Assembly: GCA_013368315.1 (NCBI GenBank) | Contig: JAACJM010000106.1 | Span: forward strand, 186,001 to 250,000 | Length of the DNA stretch: 64,000 bases | From: Tetrapyrgos nigripes | Taxonomy: Eukaryota; Basidiomycota; Agaricomycetes; Agaricales; Campanellaceae | Direction: 5' to 3' | Shown: in pieces, positions 24,496-37,627 of the stretch | How the letters are laid out: the number at the start of each line of letters is the position of its first letter | Numbering within the stretch: the stretch's first letter is position 1 | Position numbers and translations under genes: made by a program | The notes under the pieces: generated by a model | What the model saw: only the letters and a program-made list of their open reading frames with translations | The model's database searches: none | What the model was told of the DNA's origin: nothing

Positions 24496-27400
24496 ATGAC
24501 TTCGGGTATGCTCCAGGTATGTATCTCAGCTCGCCTCTATCATTCTATCCCTTCCTCTTCACCTATGCCTTCACGAAGTGTTCCTCATTAATCCCTGATC
24601 GAAATTTGACATGCTTTGCAGGAGACAATACCTACCCCTTCATCCACGATAGGTCCTAAGTTTCGACCCTACGCCAGCCCAAATCACCATGTCACAAAGG
24701 GCCGCTATATTACCAGTAACGATCCTCGAGGGTACATGTGAGTATAAGCTCCATTTCACGTCGTTCCACGTCGATATCTGCAATGGCTGTTACTTCATGC
24801 AAGTGTCCGTATCCACTTCGCAAGCGCCACTACTCTGGAACTAGCTTCGTTCTCCCTAGTTCCACGCTATTTTTATGACCCCTACTGACACTACTTGCAC
24901 CAGACCCGTATACGAATATCCCCTCAACGGCCAATGGATTATGATGGATATTGATGATGGATATATACTTTGGACGGGCATTTGGAAGGCGTTGGGCAAT
25001 TCCAAAGGTGTGTCTATTCTTTCTTCGTTGCCTTTCCTAGGGGATGCATGGCTTGATCTTGATGCGTACCTCGCACGTGTCACGCGGGTGTTTTCTTTGT
25101 GCCCACATCAGTATACACTCGACCTCCATTATGGCTGCAAGTACTGAAAACCTGTTTCTTTAGCCGATATCGTCAAAATGATTGATTCTCAGCCCGATCT
25201 TGCGTCCGTGATTCGTCGCGTGCGAGGTGGATATCTCAAGATCCAGGGGACATGGATGCCATATGAAGTGGCTCTTAGACTCTCGAGAAGAGTAGCTTGG
25301 CCTATTAGGGACGATTTGGTTCCTCTTTTTGGGTAAGTTTCAAGTTGGTGATATGTTATTTGGACAATTCGGGATCGTTTTGGGTTGGTTTGCTGCGTTG
25401 AATCGAGATGGAGAGCATTTAGCCTACTTCGAAATCTATCTTTTGGTTTCAGCTCGATTTACTGATAACCTTTGTGTCCTGACAGCCCAACATTTCCCTC
25501 CACATGTCTATCCCCCGACCAGCCTGGCTATGGTCAAGTTGTAGCTTCTGCCCCGGGAAGAAGACGGGCTAGGAGAACAGTTCAAACACCATCCCAAGCG
25601 AAAGCACAGGCCGGACAAGGCACGTCGCAGTCTCCATCTCAAGGTGTGTCTCTGTACCTTGCGCGTTTGCTTTGATTTCGTGTTGATCAAACGTTTTAGC
25701 TCCAGGTGTCGGATCACCGCTCATGGGGCATCACCCGCATACACCAACTGGTGCAGCGTGGTCCGTCTCTCCACCACCTCTTTCTCATTTCCACTCGTAC
25801 CCTGGGCAAGGTCACAAAGGCGAAATTTATCCGCCCCCACCTCAATACGCACCTTATCCTCCTCATCCTCATCATTACCCTTCGTCGCCTCGTCTTTCCA
25901 ACCATGAAAGCAGAGCCTCACGCCCACATGTGGGGTACTCTGACATTTCTCCCTCGACGCCCTCTCATCCATCTTCTTTGTCGTCCCTTCATCTTTCACA
26001 GCCTCATATGCATCCTCATGCGACGCCTCATGCGACGCCTTTGCCTACGCCTCTGGTACTATCATCTACACGAGGTGCTCCAACACCACTGCCCCCGCTA
26101 GCACTTCCCAGGGACAGGGAAGGTATCGAAAGACTCGAGAGGTTGGATCGACTAGAAAGGATGGACAGAGACCGACGAAGTGACAGAGAAGAGAGACTCA
26201 GGGACCGAGAGCAGGAGTACTACTCAGACGAAGATCCACATTGGCGTCGCCGTGACTCCAGAGAGTCGTCGTCCTCTCACCACAGATACGCACCTTATCC
26301 AACTTCGCATTCATATCCCTCACGTTCCCCTACGATTACACTCAAATCACCTAGCTTGTTGAGACGAGACTCCATTTCGTCTGCTAGAGAACGATCAACA
26401 CAATACGACAGGGATAGAGACCACAGAGACATAGTCCTTCCTCCAATTACTCCAGTCACTCCTGCTTCAGCAGTGTCTGCTTCGTCTCTTACCTCGTCTC
26501 TTAGTCTCCCAAGGAGCTTGCCGTCTACCAACTCTTCTTCTCTTCCTTCTTCATTTGGACCTTTGAGTGCCGGCCCGAGTTTAGGCTCAACAACATACGC
26601 GCTACCACCTATTTCGGCTCTTGAAGATCTCAGGGGTATCAGCGCAAGCGATTCAGCGGCCGTATTGAAGAGGTTGCAGGAACCTGACCCTGAGTCTGAA
26701 GACCACCAGAGGAGCGATGGATTGAAGGAGCCACCCCCGATACTATCCATGCAATCACCTTGGGCTAATACGGCTCCAGGGAGTTTGCCACCTCTGAACC
26801 TGGGCTTTAGCACCAGGCGAAGTCGAAGGGAGAGCAGACGAAGCCGAAGTAGGCATAGTGACTCTTCCGCTAGTGGCTCCAGACGTGATGGTTATTCCGA
26901 AAGGAACCGGGATATGGAGATGGTAGGCGATACGGACAGGGAGGTGGATCGTAGAGAACTGCCTCCAGCGTCTAGGTAGGTAAATGTCACCCCCGGTTTC
27001 TTGCTTAGTTATTTGTTTTTCTATGAATTATACCAGTTATATCAGTTTTCTTCTTCTCATTCTTCTCATTGGCTTACTGTTTTGGTTCCCTCTATCATCT
27101 AAACTTCTTGCCCAGTTATCCGAACTGATGAACCTTTTTTTTATTGCCAACTCGTAGGTCATCGTCTTCGATATCTAGTTCAAGCGCCTACAGTTTGCCG
27201 CACCTTAAACCTCCTGTTGTTCCGGACTCGAAGTTCCCCAGCCGCGCCTCAGCAGCCTCTACTATCTCCAATTCGCTAGGCTCTGGTTACTGGTCCAACA
27301 ACTCGCGAGACCCGTCCCCTGCATCGCTATCCCTGTCCGGTGGTCCATCCTCGCCTTCACTCTCTGGTTCGACGCCAGCGACGCCACAGAGCGTCACTGT

Positions 27401-27575
27401 CGGTCCGGCTATTTCTTGCTCCAAGGACAAGTCAGATGTAGAGGCTATGGACGTTGACATTGGCATGGACGGTCAGATCCAAAAAATAGGCGTTCGACCC
27501 CACAGTAGGATTTCCGACTCTACTTCGGGCCCTGAGCTTGGCGGTCTGTCTCGTCAACCTCACCGACCCTGGTGA
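24496..27575 (+). CDS. APSES/KilA-N-type DNA-binding transcription regulator
   Basis: Seven exons join in frame (24496-24516, 24622-24737, 24904-25007, 25164-25332, 25486-25643, 25700-26975, 27158-27575), giving 753 residues. The N-terminal domain (about residues 20-136) shows KFRPYASPNHHVTKGRYITS, then YEYPLNGQWIMMDIDDGYIL, WTGIWKALGNSKADIVKMI, VRRVRGGYLKIQGTWMPYE-type sequence (here RRVRGGYLKIQGTWMPYE) and RRVAWPIRDDLVPLFG. This is the pattern of basidiomycete APSES-type helix-turn-helix factors. A basic RRRARRT segment follows, then a long Pro/Ser/His-rich and Arg/Glu-rich disordered region. It probably acts in the nucleus on developmental or stress genes; the target is unknown. The start ATG is supported by splice phase and by continuity of the domain. 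Confidence 0.85.
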
Positions 27576-30391
27576 CCGACTCCTGCGGCGGCACTGACTG
27601 CAGTCTGTTGCTGTTTGTATTCCCAGTCGCTTTACCCAGCGTCGCAGCCACCCTCACTCCCGGTCTCTTCGCTCGCAGTGAATGGTACACTTGACCGCGG
27701 CCGAGTCGACGTCTGAAGCTTTCCCTTTTCGATCAGCGAATGGGTATATCCTGTGGCTTGAGCCTAGACTCTTCTGTCTGTTCCAGGTACTGGGTTCTCT
27801 GGGACTATTTTGGTTTAGTTTGTCCGGACCCTCGGAACGAAGGTTCCACCGTTTTCCCGCCAAAGGCTTGTCACAATTCCTTTCGTGCAAAGCCGCTTTT
27901 TCCGACACCATATGCCTCGAGGTGATTTGATCCCGGATGATCGAATTTCTCCAGATCGTCGGTCGGAACTTCGTCCTCGCTTTTCGGATGCATAAAAATA
28001 CCCCGCCACCCGGTGGTCTTCTTCAGCGACTGCCCTTGTTTGATGAACACCATTTTTCATGTCGGCTTCATACGAGTCAAGAGCCAGAGATTTTTCACCA
28101 TGGCATACACCCCGATTACTCCACTTCAGTCTTTTCACGCGATTTTTAATGCCACAACAGCGACACTTATCTTCATGGGATTTGGCTTCTGACCAACTGT
28201 GGCGACGGTAGACCTCACCTATCATCACGTCTTCTTGTTCCTCATTTGTCTAGCGCCTCCATAAAATTTGATACCACCAATCCAAATGTTGTATTCTATG
28301 AGTTGTATTCTAGGATAATGCGCTGCTTAGACTTTACGCTCTTCTTTGCTCCACTTGTTTTTTCTCCACTAATCTCGTACTTATACAGTACAGCTTCTAT
28401 AATTTTTCATACCCTACATTCTCCTTTCTCAATTGCTCCTCAGCTACTTATTATTTCTTATCCTTACATTTGATACCGTCTTCCTCCAATGTGATATCTC
28501 TTCCAATCGTCAATTTGTAGCCGGTGGAAACCTGTTCTTCTTTTGCTTGGGTGATTCCGGATTCCTCGATTCCTCATCGTGACTCAGACGTCAAGGATCT
28601 CTTGCTGAAATCCAGCCATAAATTGAGCTGTCCTTCTGATACTTTGCATACTTCGCAATCATGCCGAATCACGATGTAACATAGCTCTTGCAACCACCCA
28701 TCCCAAAAAAAGTTTTCGCTATCGCTGATAAGCTTCATGTTCATACGGGTCACCTTTTAGTAGATAAGTAGCACTCGAATAATTGGCGGTAGCTGAGGAG
28801 ACGTGAACGAAGTTGACGATAGTATTTCAATTGGTCGGTATGCTCCGAGTCGACAAACAAGTCTACTGTGGCCAAAGCTGTCGATCCAGAAGGCCGTCTA
28901 CTGTTCAGACCTCAGGCGTCAGGCCAGCGTCAGGCTCGAGAAGGTAGTCGTTGAGGTTTTTGACATCGCTTATAGCTTGATCTTCTTGAAGTCGCGGGTG
29001 CAGTTACAGCCAGTACCATTCATTATGTGTGTTTTCACGGAGGAGTTTGTTCCGCCAGCGACTATGCTTCTTGCAGGTCTGCGTGGTCATGGTCATGTAA
29101 ATGACTCTGCCTCGACTCTTGAAGAGAGTCATCTCTTTCTTGCTCATCGTTGTTCCATGCATCAATTTCTCCGACTTTCCGTGCGATAATGTGTAACGAA
29201 AGGTTATGCGAGGCCGACAAAATGTAAGTTGAATGGTGGGATTCCTGGGAAGTCTTCTGTATACATGTCTTGAGCAATGTTGGCGAGCTAATGGGTAGGA
29301 AGGTTGTCTGCTCGATGGTCAAAGCTACGCCGCCACCGCCCTTGAGAACAGGTACCAAATATGATCGTAGAACTGTGCCATCAATCTTTCTTGGTCACCC
29401 ATTGCCCACACTATTGTCTTTGCCAACGATGCCGAGGAGTCAGACCCAACTGCCACTTCTCGATCCAGACCCACGAGCTGATTGAACGCCGTTCCAGTGA
29501 GTGCTTGACCCTGCTGATGCGGAATTTGATTCGATTCACCGATCGTTTCACCTCCCGAAAGAGCTCCATGGCCGTCAGAAAGGATGTTTGAGTTCAAACC
29601 AACTGTTTCTGATTTCTCAAGTTCTAGAACAGATGCAGTGCGTCAGCCGTCATTTTCATTGTACTTGCCCATACAGTAAAGTCAGACTCTTGATTGCCTA
29701 CGGACCTGCAGTTGCACAGGAGGTAAAGTCGCTTCGGAAGTTTAGATCTCAGATAATTAACTCCTCAAACCTTGTGTAGTACATATGATTCTCATCCCGC
29801 GACTGTCCCTCTTGACTGGACAAGTTGGGATAGAGTCGCTCACAGCGTAGCCTACATCTCCGCATTTCTGAGACCTTGGCGAAAAGACTGCTTAGCCTAT
29901 AATCTCACCTATAAACCTGTAGATCAGCTCAGTGCGGTCCTCAGCCACCAGAACCAGAATTGGCGGCACTTTCCCTGACATCCCCGGTATCTTCCGACGG
30001 CCGTTTCACGGACATCCGTTCGGGTGAAGGCCAGAGGGTGTCAGAGGGCGCCGATTATTAACAGGTGATAAGCTTATGGTTTATCGGACTCGCTCATGGA
30101 CGGGGAGATGTACCCCATCTATGGAGCAACGAGTTAATACCATATGAACAAAGGAGCATTGTAGCAGGACTGTAAAGTATAACGGGCGGCTTAATTCCTT
30201 TTAATTCTCGTCCCGGGACATCGCAAAGATCTGCAACTCGATAGTAGAGAAGCTTATCTGTATTGGTACGCTCTGCTAATGCAGCGGTATATAGAAAACA
30301 CTCATGACCAAAAGTAAAATTAAGAGAAAAAATGGTTACAATCTGTAAAGAAGCGTAAGGAAGCTCATCGGCAGTAGCAGACGAGAGTTAC
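27576..30391. other. Intergenic stretch with no assigned gene
   Basis: About 2.8 kb lies between the APSES gene and the 3' end of the transporter. Small open frames occur, for example a minus-strand frame at 29325-29597 with HQQGQALTGTAFNQLVGLD. None has a recognised family or consistent splicing. It may hold a short unknown or decayed gene. Confidence 0.35.
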
Positions 30392-33300
30392 TCACCCAAT
30401 AGCACCCATGAGCAAATAACCGATAGTCGAGATCACCTATAATCAAGCGCCGGTCAATACCCAAATTCTGGAAAAGCATGAATCACAACGGAGACAGACC
30501 AGCATGGCAATAACACTCGCGGGAATCCCATTTTTCAAAAAGTCGACATTGGTAAGGTACAATTCCCCAAGTTCGTCTTCCTGGGTCGCACTGTTTTTCA
30601 TTTTGCATAATGGAAACAATAGAACCGGAGTTAGCATAGGCCTCCCGATCAGAGTCAAGTGACAGGTTTCTGAGAACTTACGCAGTTTGGTTCGGGAAGC
30701 CAGAAACTGGCATGCCCATCCCAGTCGAGCAAATCAATCCAGTGATGAATATCAGCAAGTCCTGGTGATTTCCTCCCAAACCTTTGCCGACTTCTTGGGC
30801 AATTGGAACAAGTAGAACGCTGGCAATGGTGTGACTGATGAAGGTGGAGATGACCTGCGTGTTTCGAAGATGGTGAGCGGCAGGAAGAACAAGAAGAAAA
30901 GAAGACGAAGATTGGATCGCCACATACAAGAACAATCGGTGATAGAATGAGCACGACGTTATAGAGGCTATAGCCATCTACCAAATCCCGGATAAGGTCT
31001 CCCATGACATCTAGTAAACCGCTAGACGTGACACCCTTGCCGAGAGCGATCCCACCCATTGCAAGGAAAACAATGGTCCACGTGAACTGTTCAAAGTCGT
31101 CCTACAGGCAAAAAGGAAATTAGTTCCACGTCAAACACCTCCGAACATCGCAGTCAAGTTAAAAACAAAGGAAAGGAACGGGAAGGAAGGGAAGAGAAGA
31201 GAGAGGAAGGCGGAGATCCACTTACCTTTTTCAACACTCCCGTCGAGAAAAACGCTAGGATGGGTATTATGGCAATGACGCCCATGTCCCCGACGTAATC
31301 CTCGATTGCATGGGCCACACACCAAAGAGCGATGGTAGCGAGGCATACGAAGGTCACCCAGTACTGCTTCACAGTGAAAGACTCTCTCGTAGCTCTGATA
31401 GGTCTAATCTCTATCTCCTTCTCGCCATCTGGAGCTTTCGACGGACGGTAGGAAGCCAAAAGGAGACCCCAGATTAATAATAATTGAATAGCAGACACGG
31501 GAAGAGCTACCGCGAACCACCGGCCCCAATCAAGAGGATTATCCATGGCAGCCAGAGCAATTAAATTCTGCGGTGACGATATTGGGGAACTCTGGCCACC
31601 AATATTGGCAGCTAGGGCGATGCCGAGCTGCGCAAAGAACACCGATCATCTTGAGAATCTGCGACGTGTTGGAGAGGTAAAAATGACGCTTACAATTAAA
31701 CAGGGTGCGAATGAAGTCTTGCGGGGAAGATTTCGTAGAATGGGCTAGAAAAAGAATTGGAAGCCCATTAGAAAGATGACAGATGGCTCTGGTTCTCAGA
31801 TCTCGGCTCACCTTGATCAGAGTGAAGCATAATGTTGGAGCTGCGACGTTACTAGAGAAAACGCGACGTTTATTATTGGTCGCAAGGCAGGGGCAAAAGG
31901 TTTGCCTCACCTGATCCACATGCTAGCAAAGCAAGACACACCCATGAATGCCAGCAGCACCGTCCTTGGCTTTGTGCCAGCAAGACTAAGAACCCGGGTA
32001 ATGAGAATACGGTCAATGTTTGTTTTGCTCAACGCAGACGCGATGGTGAAACCACCAATGAGAAGCATGATAGTCGGCGAAAACATAATTGAGAAGACAA
32101 ATCTGATGTTTTGTTAGCCTCAAAGCAGCTGGAAGAAGAGGAAGGACTCACTTGGTAGCATCTTGCGGTGAGAGCTCATGGGTGCCGTCTGAGGTACGGA
32201 TGACGCGCAACCAGACCAAGAGAAGAGGGACCATGATCGAGGTGACGAACAACGGTATTGCCTGGGTAGTGTCAAGTCAGACGGCATCTAGAGCGGTAGA
32301 AAGATGATATACCTCAGTAGCCCACAATATGGTGCAGAATATCAGTATAGCAAAGCAGCGGTTCGCTTCCCTCCCGTCCACGACCTGTACGTTGAGCAGC
32401 ACAACGAAGACGAGGAGTGCAATAGCCAGGTATAGCAGTCTCTTGGTCACTCTTAAAGTTCCGAGGGGTGTTGGGATGCTCAAAAGAGCCGGGACAGGCT
32501 CCTTCACGAGTGTAGCACCGAGTCCACCCGCAGCACTCAACTCTCCGCGGCGTTCCTGTGCAATCATTTGCCTCCACACAGTATCACGCTCCCAAGCAAT
32601 ATTTTCGCGCTGGGTAAGCTTCAGGTGCTGCCTAGCTTGAGAAGTATTGCCCTTGGTGACGCATTTGGCGTAAAGGTCAATCAGACGGTCAATGGCATTG
32701 TTGAGACGGTCTTTGGACGGTTGCGTAAAAGGAAGAGCGTTCTCAATGACGTCGTGCAGGTAATGGTCTTTGAGCTGCGTACAGAGTCACCATTAACATC
32801 TAAGGAGATGTCGTGAAACCAGTCTGAGATACGCACCTCGCTATATGTCACCTTGTCATATCTGCACAAGAGTCGAGAATGTCAGAAACGAGATATGTAA
32901 GAAAAAAGGTGTTTACGCACTTTTTCAGAATTTTCCGAAATCCAGAATAGTTAATCTCGACATAGGAACGCAAAGACGACAGGGCAATGAAGAGCTCGGT
33001 AATTTTGCGCTTGTAGAGCAGTCGAGTATCATAGGCGTAGTTGGATTTGGCTGTCCAGATGGTATCGGGCATCATTGAAGACGAGACGCTGTTCATCATG
33101 TTGGCAAGCCTTCCCAGCGGACCACGGGGAAGAGAGCCCTGACCTCTCAAAGAAGCATAGCTGTCTTCCATGTCACCTTCATCAGATGATATACTATGAC
33201 GATGCTGCCTTGGGGATGCAGGGGACATGGGGGAGAGTGCTTCGCCTTCTTGTATGGTGCTGTCGGTTTCTTTAATCAAGGAGGTAAGCCAAGTACGAGA

Positions 33301-33889
33301 TAGACGCAATGGAGACTCACCAATCAGAGGAAGATTTCTGGAAAGGGTGGAGGACAAACGTCGTCGTCTAGCACCGATCGACAGGCGACGACCAACTGGA
33401 CTGCGTGAAATACTTTCGTCGTCATCGTCGTCGTCGTCAAAATCATCCTGATAATGGTCTCCTTCAAGGCCCTGTTCCTCCTGTGCCTGTACTTCCTGCT
33501 CCAACTTCTCCAGTCTTTCCAGTAGTTCCTCTTCCTGACTTTCGTAAAAGAGCGTTATTTTCTTCAGTTCCTTGTCAAGCAGCCGAATGAAGACGCTATC
33601 AGTATGTCTCTGTCGTCCGACTAGAGATGTGCTTTCATTTGATTCCAAGTCCTGGTATGAGCCAGAGAGGGACTGTTGTTGTTTCTCGAGCTGGTAGATC
33701 TTCTTCTTCAGATTGTCATAGCTTTTTCAAAGCCTTCAGTCACTCATAACAGTTTAAGCCATGACAGGACTCACTCAATATATTCCTCCCACCATTCTGA
33801 GACAGCGTTGAACTTGAGAGAAGAACTAAACCGCACAAGCTTCAGAAAAGACTCAAAACCGTCCAGTTTACGACTCACCTAAACTTCAT
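30392..33889 (-). CDS. SPX-domain phosphate transporter, PHO87/PHO90/PHO91 type
   Basis: This is a low-affinity phosphate permease of the DASS family, in the plasma or vacuolar membrane. Fourteen exons join in frame to 875 residues: 30392-30436, 30500-30590, 30682-30854, 30928-31101, 31226-31627, 31694-31744, 31812-31851, 31911-32102, 32152-32261, 32313-32774, 32837-32861, 32921-33721, 33775-33825, 33879-33889. The N-terminus MKFSSSLKFNAVSEWWEEYI followed by DYDNLKKKIYQLE is a classic SPX start, and SPX helices continue at YVEINYSGFRKILKKYDKV. The transmembrane half has about a dozen hydrophobic segments and the family motifs FVFSIMFSPTIMLLIGGFT, SNVAAPTL, ALAANIGGQSSPISSPQN and STGMGMPVSGFPNQTA. 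SPX senses inositol pyrophosphates in this family. A 51 nt in-frame stretch (33270-33320) has GT-AG ends and could be an extra intron. Confidence 0.92.
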
Positions 33890-35311
33890 GGCTGTTAACT
33901 GAACACTTCTGGCTGGATATTCGACTTATATGGAGATATATTGCGAGAGATACAAGTCTGCTATGAGGTTAGAGGCATCCAATCTCGGTAAAGAGAGGTT
34001 CGGTGGTAGAGCGGTGAAGATGCAGCAGTGTTTGGACGAAAAGCTGCTACCAAACATTAGACGGCGACGGCAGCGGCGACAAAGCGGCGACCAACCGCTA
34101 CCAACCGCCAGCCAACCGCCAGCCGCATACCGCTAGAGGAGGAGGAGGAGGAGTCTATGTCCCGGGCTAGAAGTGAACCGATATGTGAGTTTTCTCGACA
34201 TCTATTGTCAAATGAAATCCTCTGCGGCATTGCTGTGGTATCATCTTAGCCAGCCGAAACCCAATGGACCCCCAAGGTGTGTAGGAAGTTTGTCAAACAA
34301 AGCTCCTCCGCAAGACAAGGGAAAAATAACATAGGAAAGACTAGGTACTACAGCTTAATGGAAAGACTCGAACTCGAACCTTCGCAGTGACATGTCCATG
34401 AGAGATTGCACCTATTCAATACGAATAGTGTGCGCATACAGAAGAAAGGTTTGCCTGAGGGTTACGTTCTGTAGATTTTCAAGTAACCCCTTGCTAACCC
34501 ACGTCGCGTCCGCTCCGAGACCATAACTAATTAGAGAAAGGCACGGATATGCGGTTTTCAGCGGGTTAGGGGATATATGGGTTCATCCGAACCCGCCGCC
34601 AACCCGCGACCCTTTGACGGGGTAATATACATGTCAGAGTATGGTGTGTATAGCCTATAATCATAGTTAGTTGAATCTTGAAGTCACCAATCAGCAGACT
34701 TACGTGAAATTCTCTCTCTAGAGCTCCTTTTCTCTCTCTAAATGCTTCTTCAAGTTCTTGTACGAATCTATATGATCCGCTCTTCCCGTCGTCACAGGTA
34801 CGGATCAGACATTTTTACCTGCAGGATACCCGTACTCAGGTTCCCTACAACTAATGGGTACTAAGTGTATTCACATTTCTTTCAGGAACCAACCCTCCTT
34901 CCAGGACTAGAATACCGAGTGTGGCATCACACAATGCGACGAATCCGGTACTCAGTAACCATTCCGTTCTTGTATCAGCGCCACTGATCCAATTACCCAA
35001 CAGCTTTGCGCTTTTCTGGTGGTGGTATTCTGAAAACACTCCTGCGTTTATATGGTAACTGTCACCCTTGATTCATGAAAATACAAAAGCAAAGCACCAA
35101 AATAGCATCGATATCCACACCAACGGCTTGCACATCCTACCAGTTGAAATTGCATTCGGTGATATTCAGCACTAGTACTGTGAATCATCCAGATACTTGG
35201 ATAAGCTTAAAATGCGATATAAAACCAAGACATCCGTGTAGACCTATCTCTTGTCTCCTCTCGGGGTCACTCGGCGCTAGACTTTTCATCAAACCTCCAA
35301 GATCGCTAGCG
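33890..35311. other. Divergent intergenic region with GC-rich simple repeats
   Basis: This region separates the divergent transporter and FAD-oxidase genes. It contains a CCAACCGC-type simple repeat followed by a GAG tract (about 34070-34155). A hairpin-prone stretch lies at 34570-34610, where GCGGGTT is followed by AACCCGC. No gene is supported. Confidence 0.45.
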
Positions 35312-37429
35312 ATGAGAGCTACCTCCATCTCGTCTCTTTTCGTCTCATTGTTGCTGTATTGCTTGACCTCCTTGGCTCAGAACATCGCTCAGCTTCAGGA
35401 ACAACTCCAAAGGAGTAATGTACCAGCAGTGTTTCCCAATGATCCTGGGTATGCCAACGCTAGTGCGCCATGTGAGTACAGTCCTTACACTGGAACTTGA
35501 AGCGCCCGAATAATCTGAGTCCGAATCCTGATTAATTCTCCAAACGCCTCCCTCTCTCTATGTCTGTGTCTGCCCTGGGCGCCTACAGTCAACATGAGAT
35601 TCTCTTTCAGTCCGATAGCCATCGCATTCCCGGAAACATCGCAACAAGTCGCAGCTTCCATCAACGCTGGAACTGCACAGGATCTCAAAGTCGTCGCTCG
35701 GAGCGGAGGTGTAAGTGCTACCCACCCACTATCACTATCCGAGTTTATCTTCATTTGATCCCGATTAATTGATTCCTAACGTGCCACCATTCTTAGCACA
35801 GCTATATTGCCAACGGTCTCGGAGGGAAAAGCGGTTCCCTAGTCCTTGACTTAAGTCGTATGAAAGCGATTACTTATGATGAAGAAACCAAGACGGTCAA
35901 GGTGGAAACGGGTAATCGATTGGGTGATATTGCTCTGGCTTTGAATGACCATGGAAGAGCTATGCCTCATGGAAGATGCACCTATGTTGGAATTGGAGGC
36001 CATGCAGGTAAGCGGTGGGAGAGAGATTCGGGAATGTCTAGTCAGATGTGTACTAATTTTTCTTAATTTCAGGGCACGGTGGATTCGGATTCCAATCAAG
36101 AATGTGGGGTCTCACTCTGGACGTCGTGCAGTCTGTCACTGTCGTTTTAGCAAATGGCACAATTGCGACTGTTTCTGAGAATGAGAACGCTGAGCTATTC
36201 TGGGTAAGACTTCATCTTGTACATATATCTCAGGATTCCTTACGAGAACACCATGTCTGTGTTTGTTCCCATTCCTCCAGGGCATCCGAGGCGCCGCCTC
36301 CTCCTTCGGAATCGTCACTTCAATCCAATTCAAACATTCCCTGCCCCATCTTCCGCAACCATATTCAACTACGGCTGGACTCTCGACATCTCCGACGCCA
36401 GCAAAGCTCTATCAAATTGGCAATCCTTCGTCGACACCGATATTCCTCCCGAATTCGGCGGTGAGCTCGTCCTCTCAAAAGGTCCCTCATATGGTCAAGT
36501 GCAACTTTCCTTCTTCGGCGCGTACTGGGGATCGTTTGATACTTTCAACTCTACTATTGCCCCCTTTAAGGATACGCTCCCGATCGTACCTCAATCTCAG
36601 AGTGTCACTTCGGGAAATTGGTTCGAGGGCCTTGAGGCTTTGGTTTTTGGAGCGTTGAATACAAGTAGCGCAAGTGAGACGAGGGATACGTTTTATGCCA
36701 AATCTCTCCTGACGCCAGAGGAGGTTCCGATGACTGAGGATGCTGTAGGAGCGTTTATCACATACCTAGGTACTGAAGGTTTCTCTTCCAACACGGTAAG
36801 TATTAGTCGGACGTCTTTTCTGGTCATGGCGTCCCTTTATTGACCACTTTCTACAATCGTATCTCAGAGTTGGTTCGTAGAAGTAGAATTATACGGTGGA
36901 ACCAACTCTGCCATCAATAAGGTTCCCCTGGACGAGACTGCCTTTGCGCACCGGAGCGCTAGATTCAATTTCCAGCTCTATGCCTCATCTGCTAACAAAC
37001 TTCCACCCTATCCAGATTTTGGATTCACTTTCGTTGACGGTGAGTGATGGGTGATTTTTTCCTGTTGATCTACTAGAACTTTGGCTGGTTATTCCCCTTA
37101 GGCATGGCCAACAGTATTACTTCCAACATGCCAGATGATTGGGCTTGGGGGTGAGTTCATCCTTCTCAAATTCGGTCAGCCTCACTCAATGATGTATTCG
37201 CCATCCAGAGCCTACGTTAACTACGCTGATGACCGACTTGCTGACTGTATGTCCCAAAACTTCCTTCCAAAGGTTACTAGATTCCTGATCAACATGCTAA
37301 CTACACCATTTTTTGGCTTTCGTAGGGCAAGACCGTTACTATGGATCGCATTACGAACGTTTACAGGCATTGAAGCGCTCTGTTGATCCACATGATGTGT
37401 TTTATTTTCCCGAATCCATCGAGGAGTAG
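35312..37429 (+). CDS. Secreted FAD-linked oxidase, BBE/glucooligosaccharide-oxidase type (AA7-like), frameshifted
   Basis: This is a flavoenzyme that would oxidise sugars or other alcohols outside the cell. Nine exons are supported: 35312-35471, 35589-35710, 35797-36007, 36073-36203, 36281-36795, 36868-37039, 37102-37150, 37209-37246, 37326-37429. A signal peptide (MRATSISSLFVSLLLYCLTS) starts it. The FAD domain has VARSGGHSYIANG with His95, and GRCTYVGIGGHAGHGGFG with Cys155. Their 60-residue spacing is that of bicovalent 8-alpha-histidyl, 6-S-cysteinyl FAD enzymes. The C-terminus has the BBE block YVNYADDRLADWQDRYYG and LKRSVDPHDVFYFPESI. In exon 5 the frame changes at about 36331-36336: SIQFK must be followed by TFPAPSSATIF, but one A seems missing from an A run. 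It is either a recent pseudogene or a base-calling error. Confidence 0.88.
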
Positions 37430-37627
37430 TCTTCCGTGGCGGACATGAGGCTTATTCGCTCGAGTGCTAATTATAAGATCGTGATCAAATTAAAGGTAGT
37501 ATACATTATGCAGAGATTAGATCCAGGCTATCTAGATATACATAACATGATTATTCCTCCCACAGAAGTTGACGTTCTAACTTCACCACCGGCAAAACCC
37601 TAACATGAGTCGAGCAGTGCACTGTGT

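Noticed and set aside
34360..34440. tRNA-like T-arm (GGTTCGAGTTCGAGTC on the minus strand)
   Set aside because: No matching acceptor, D or anticodon stems could be drawn around it.
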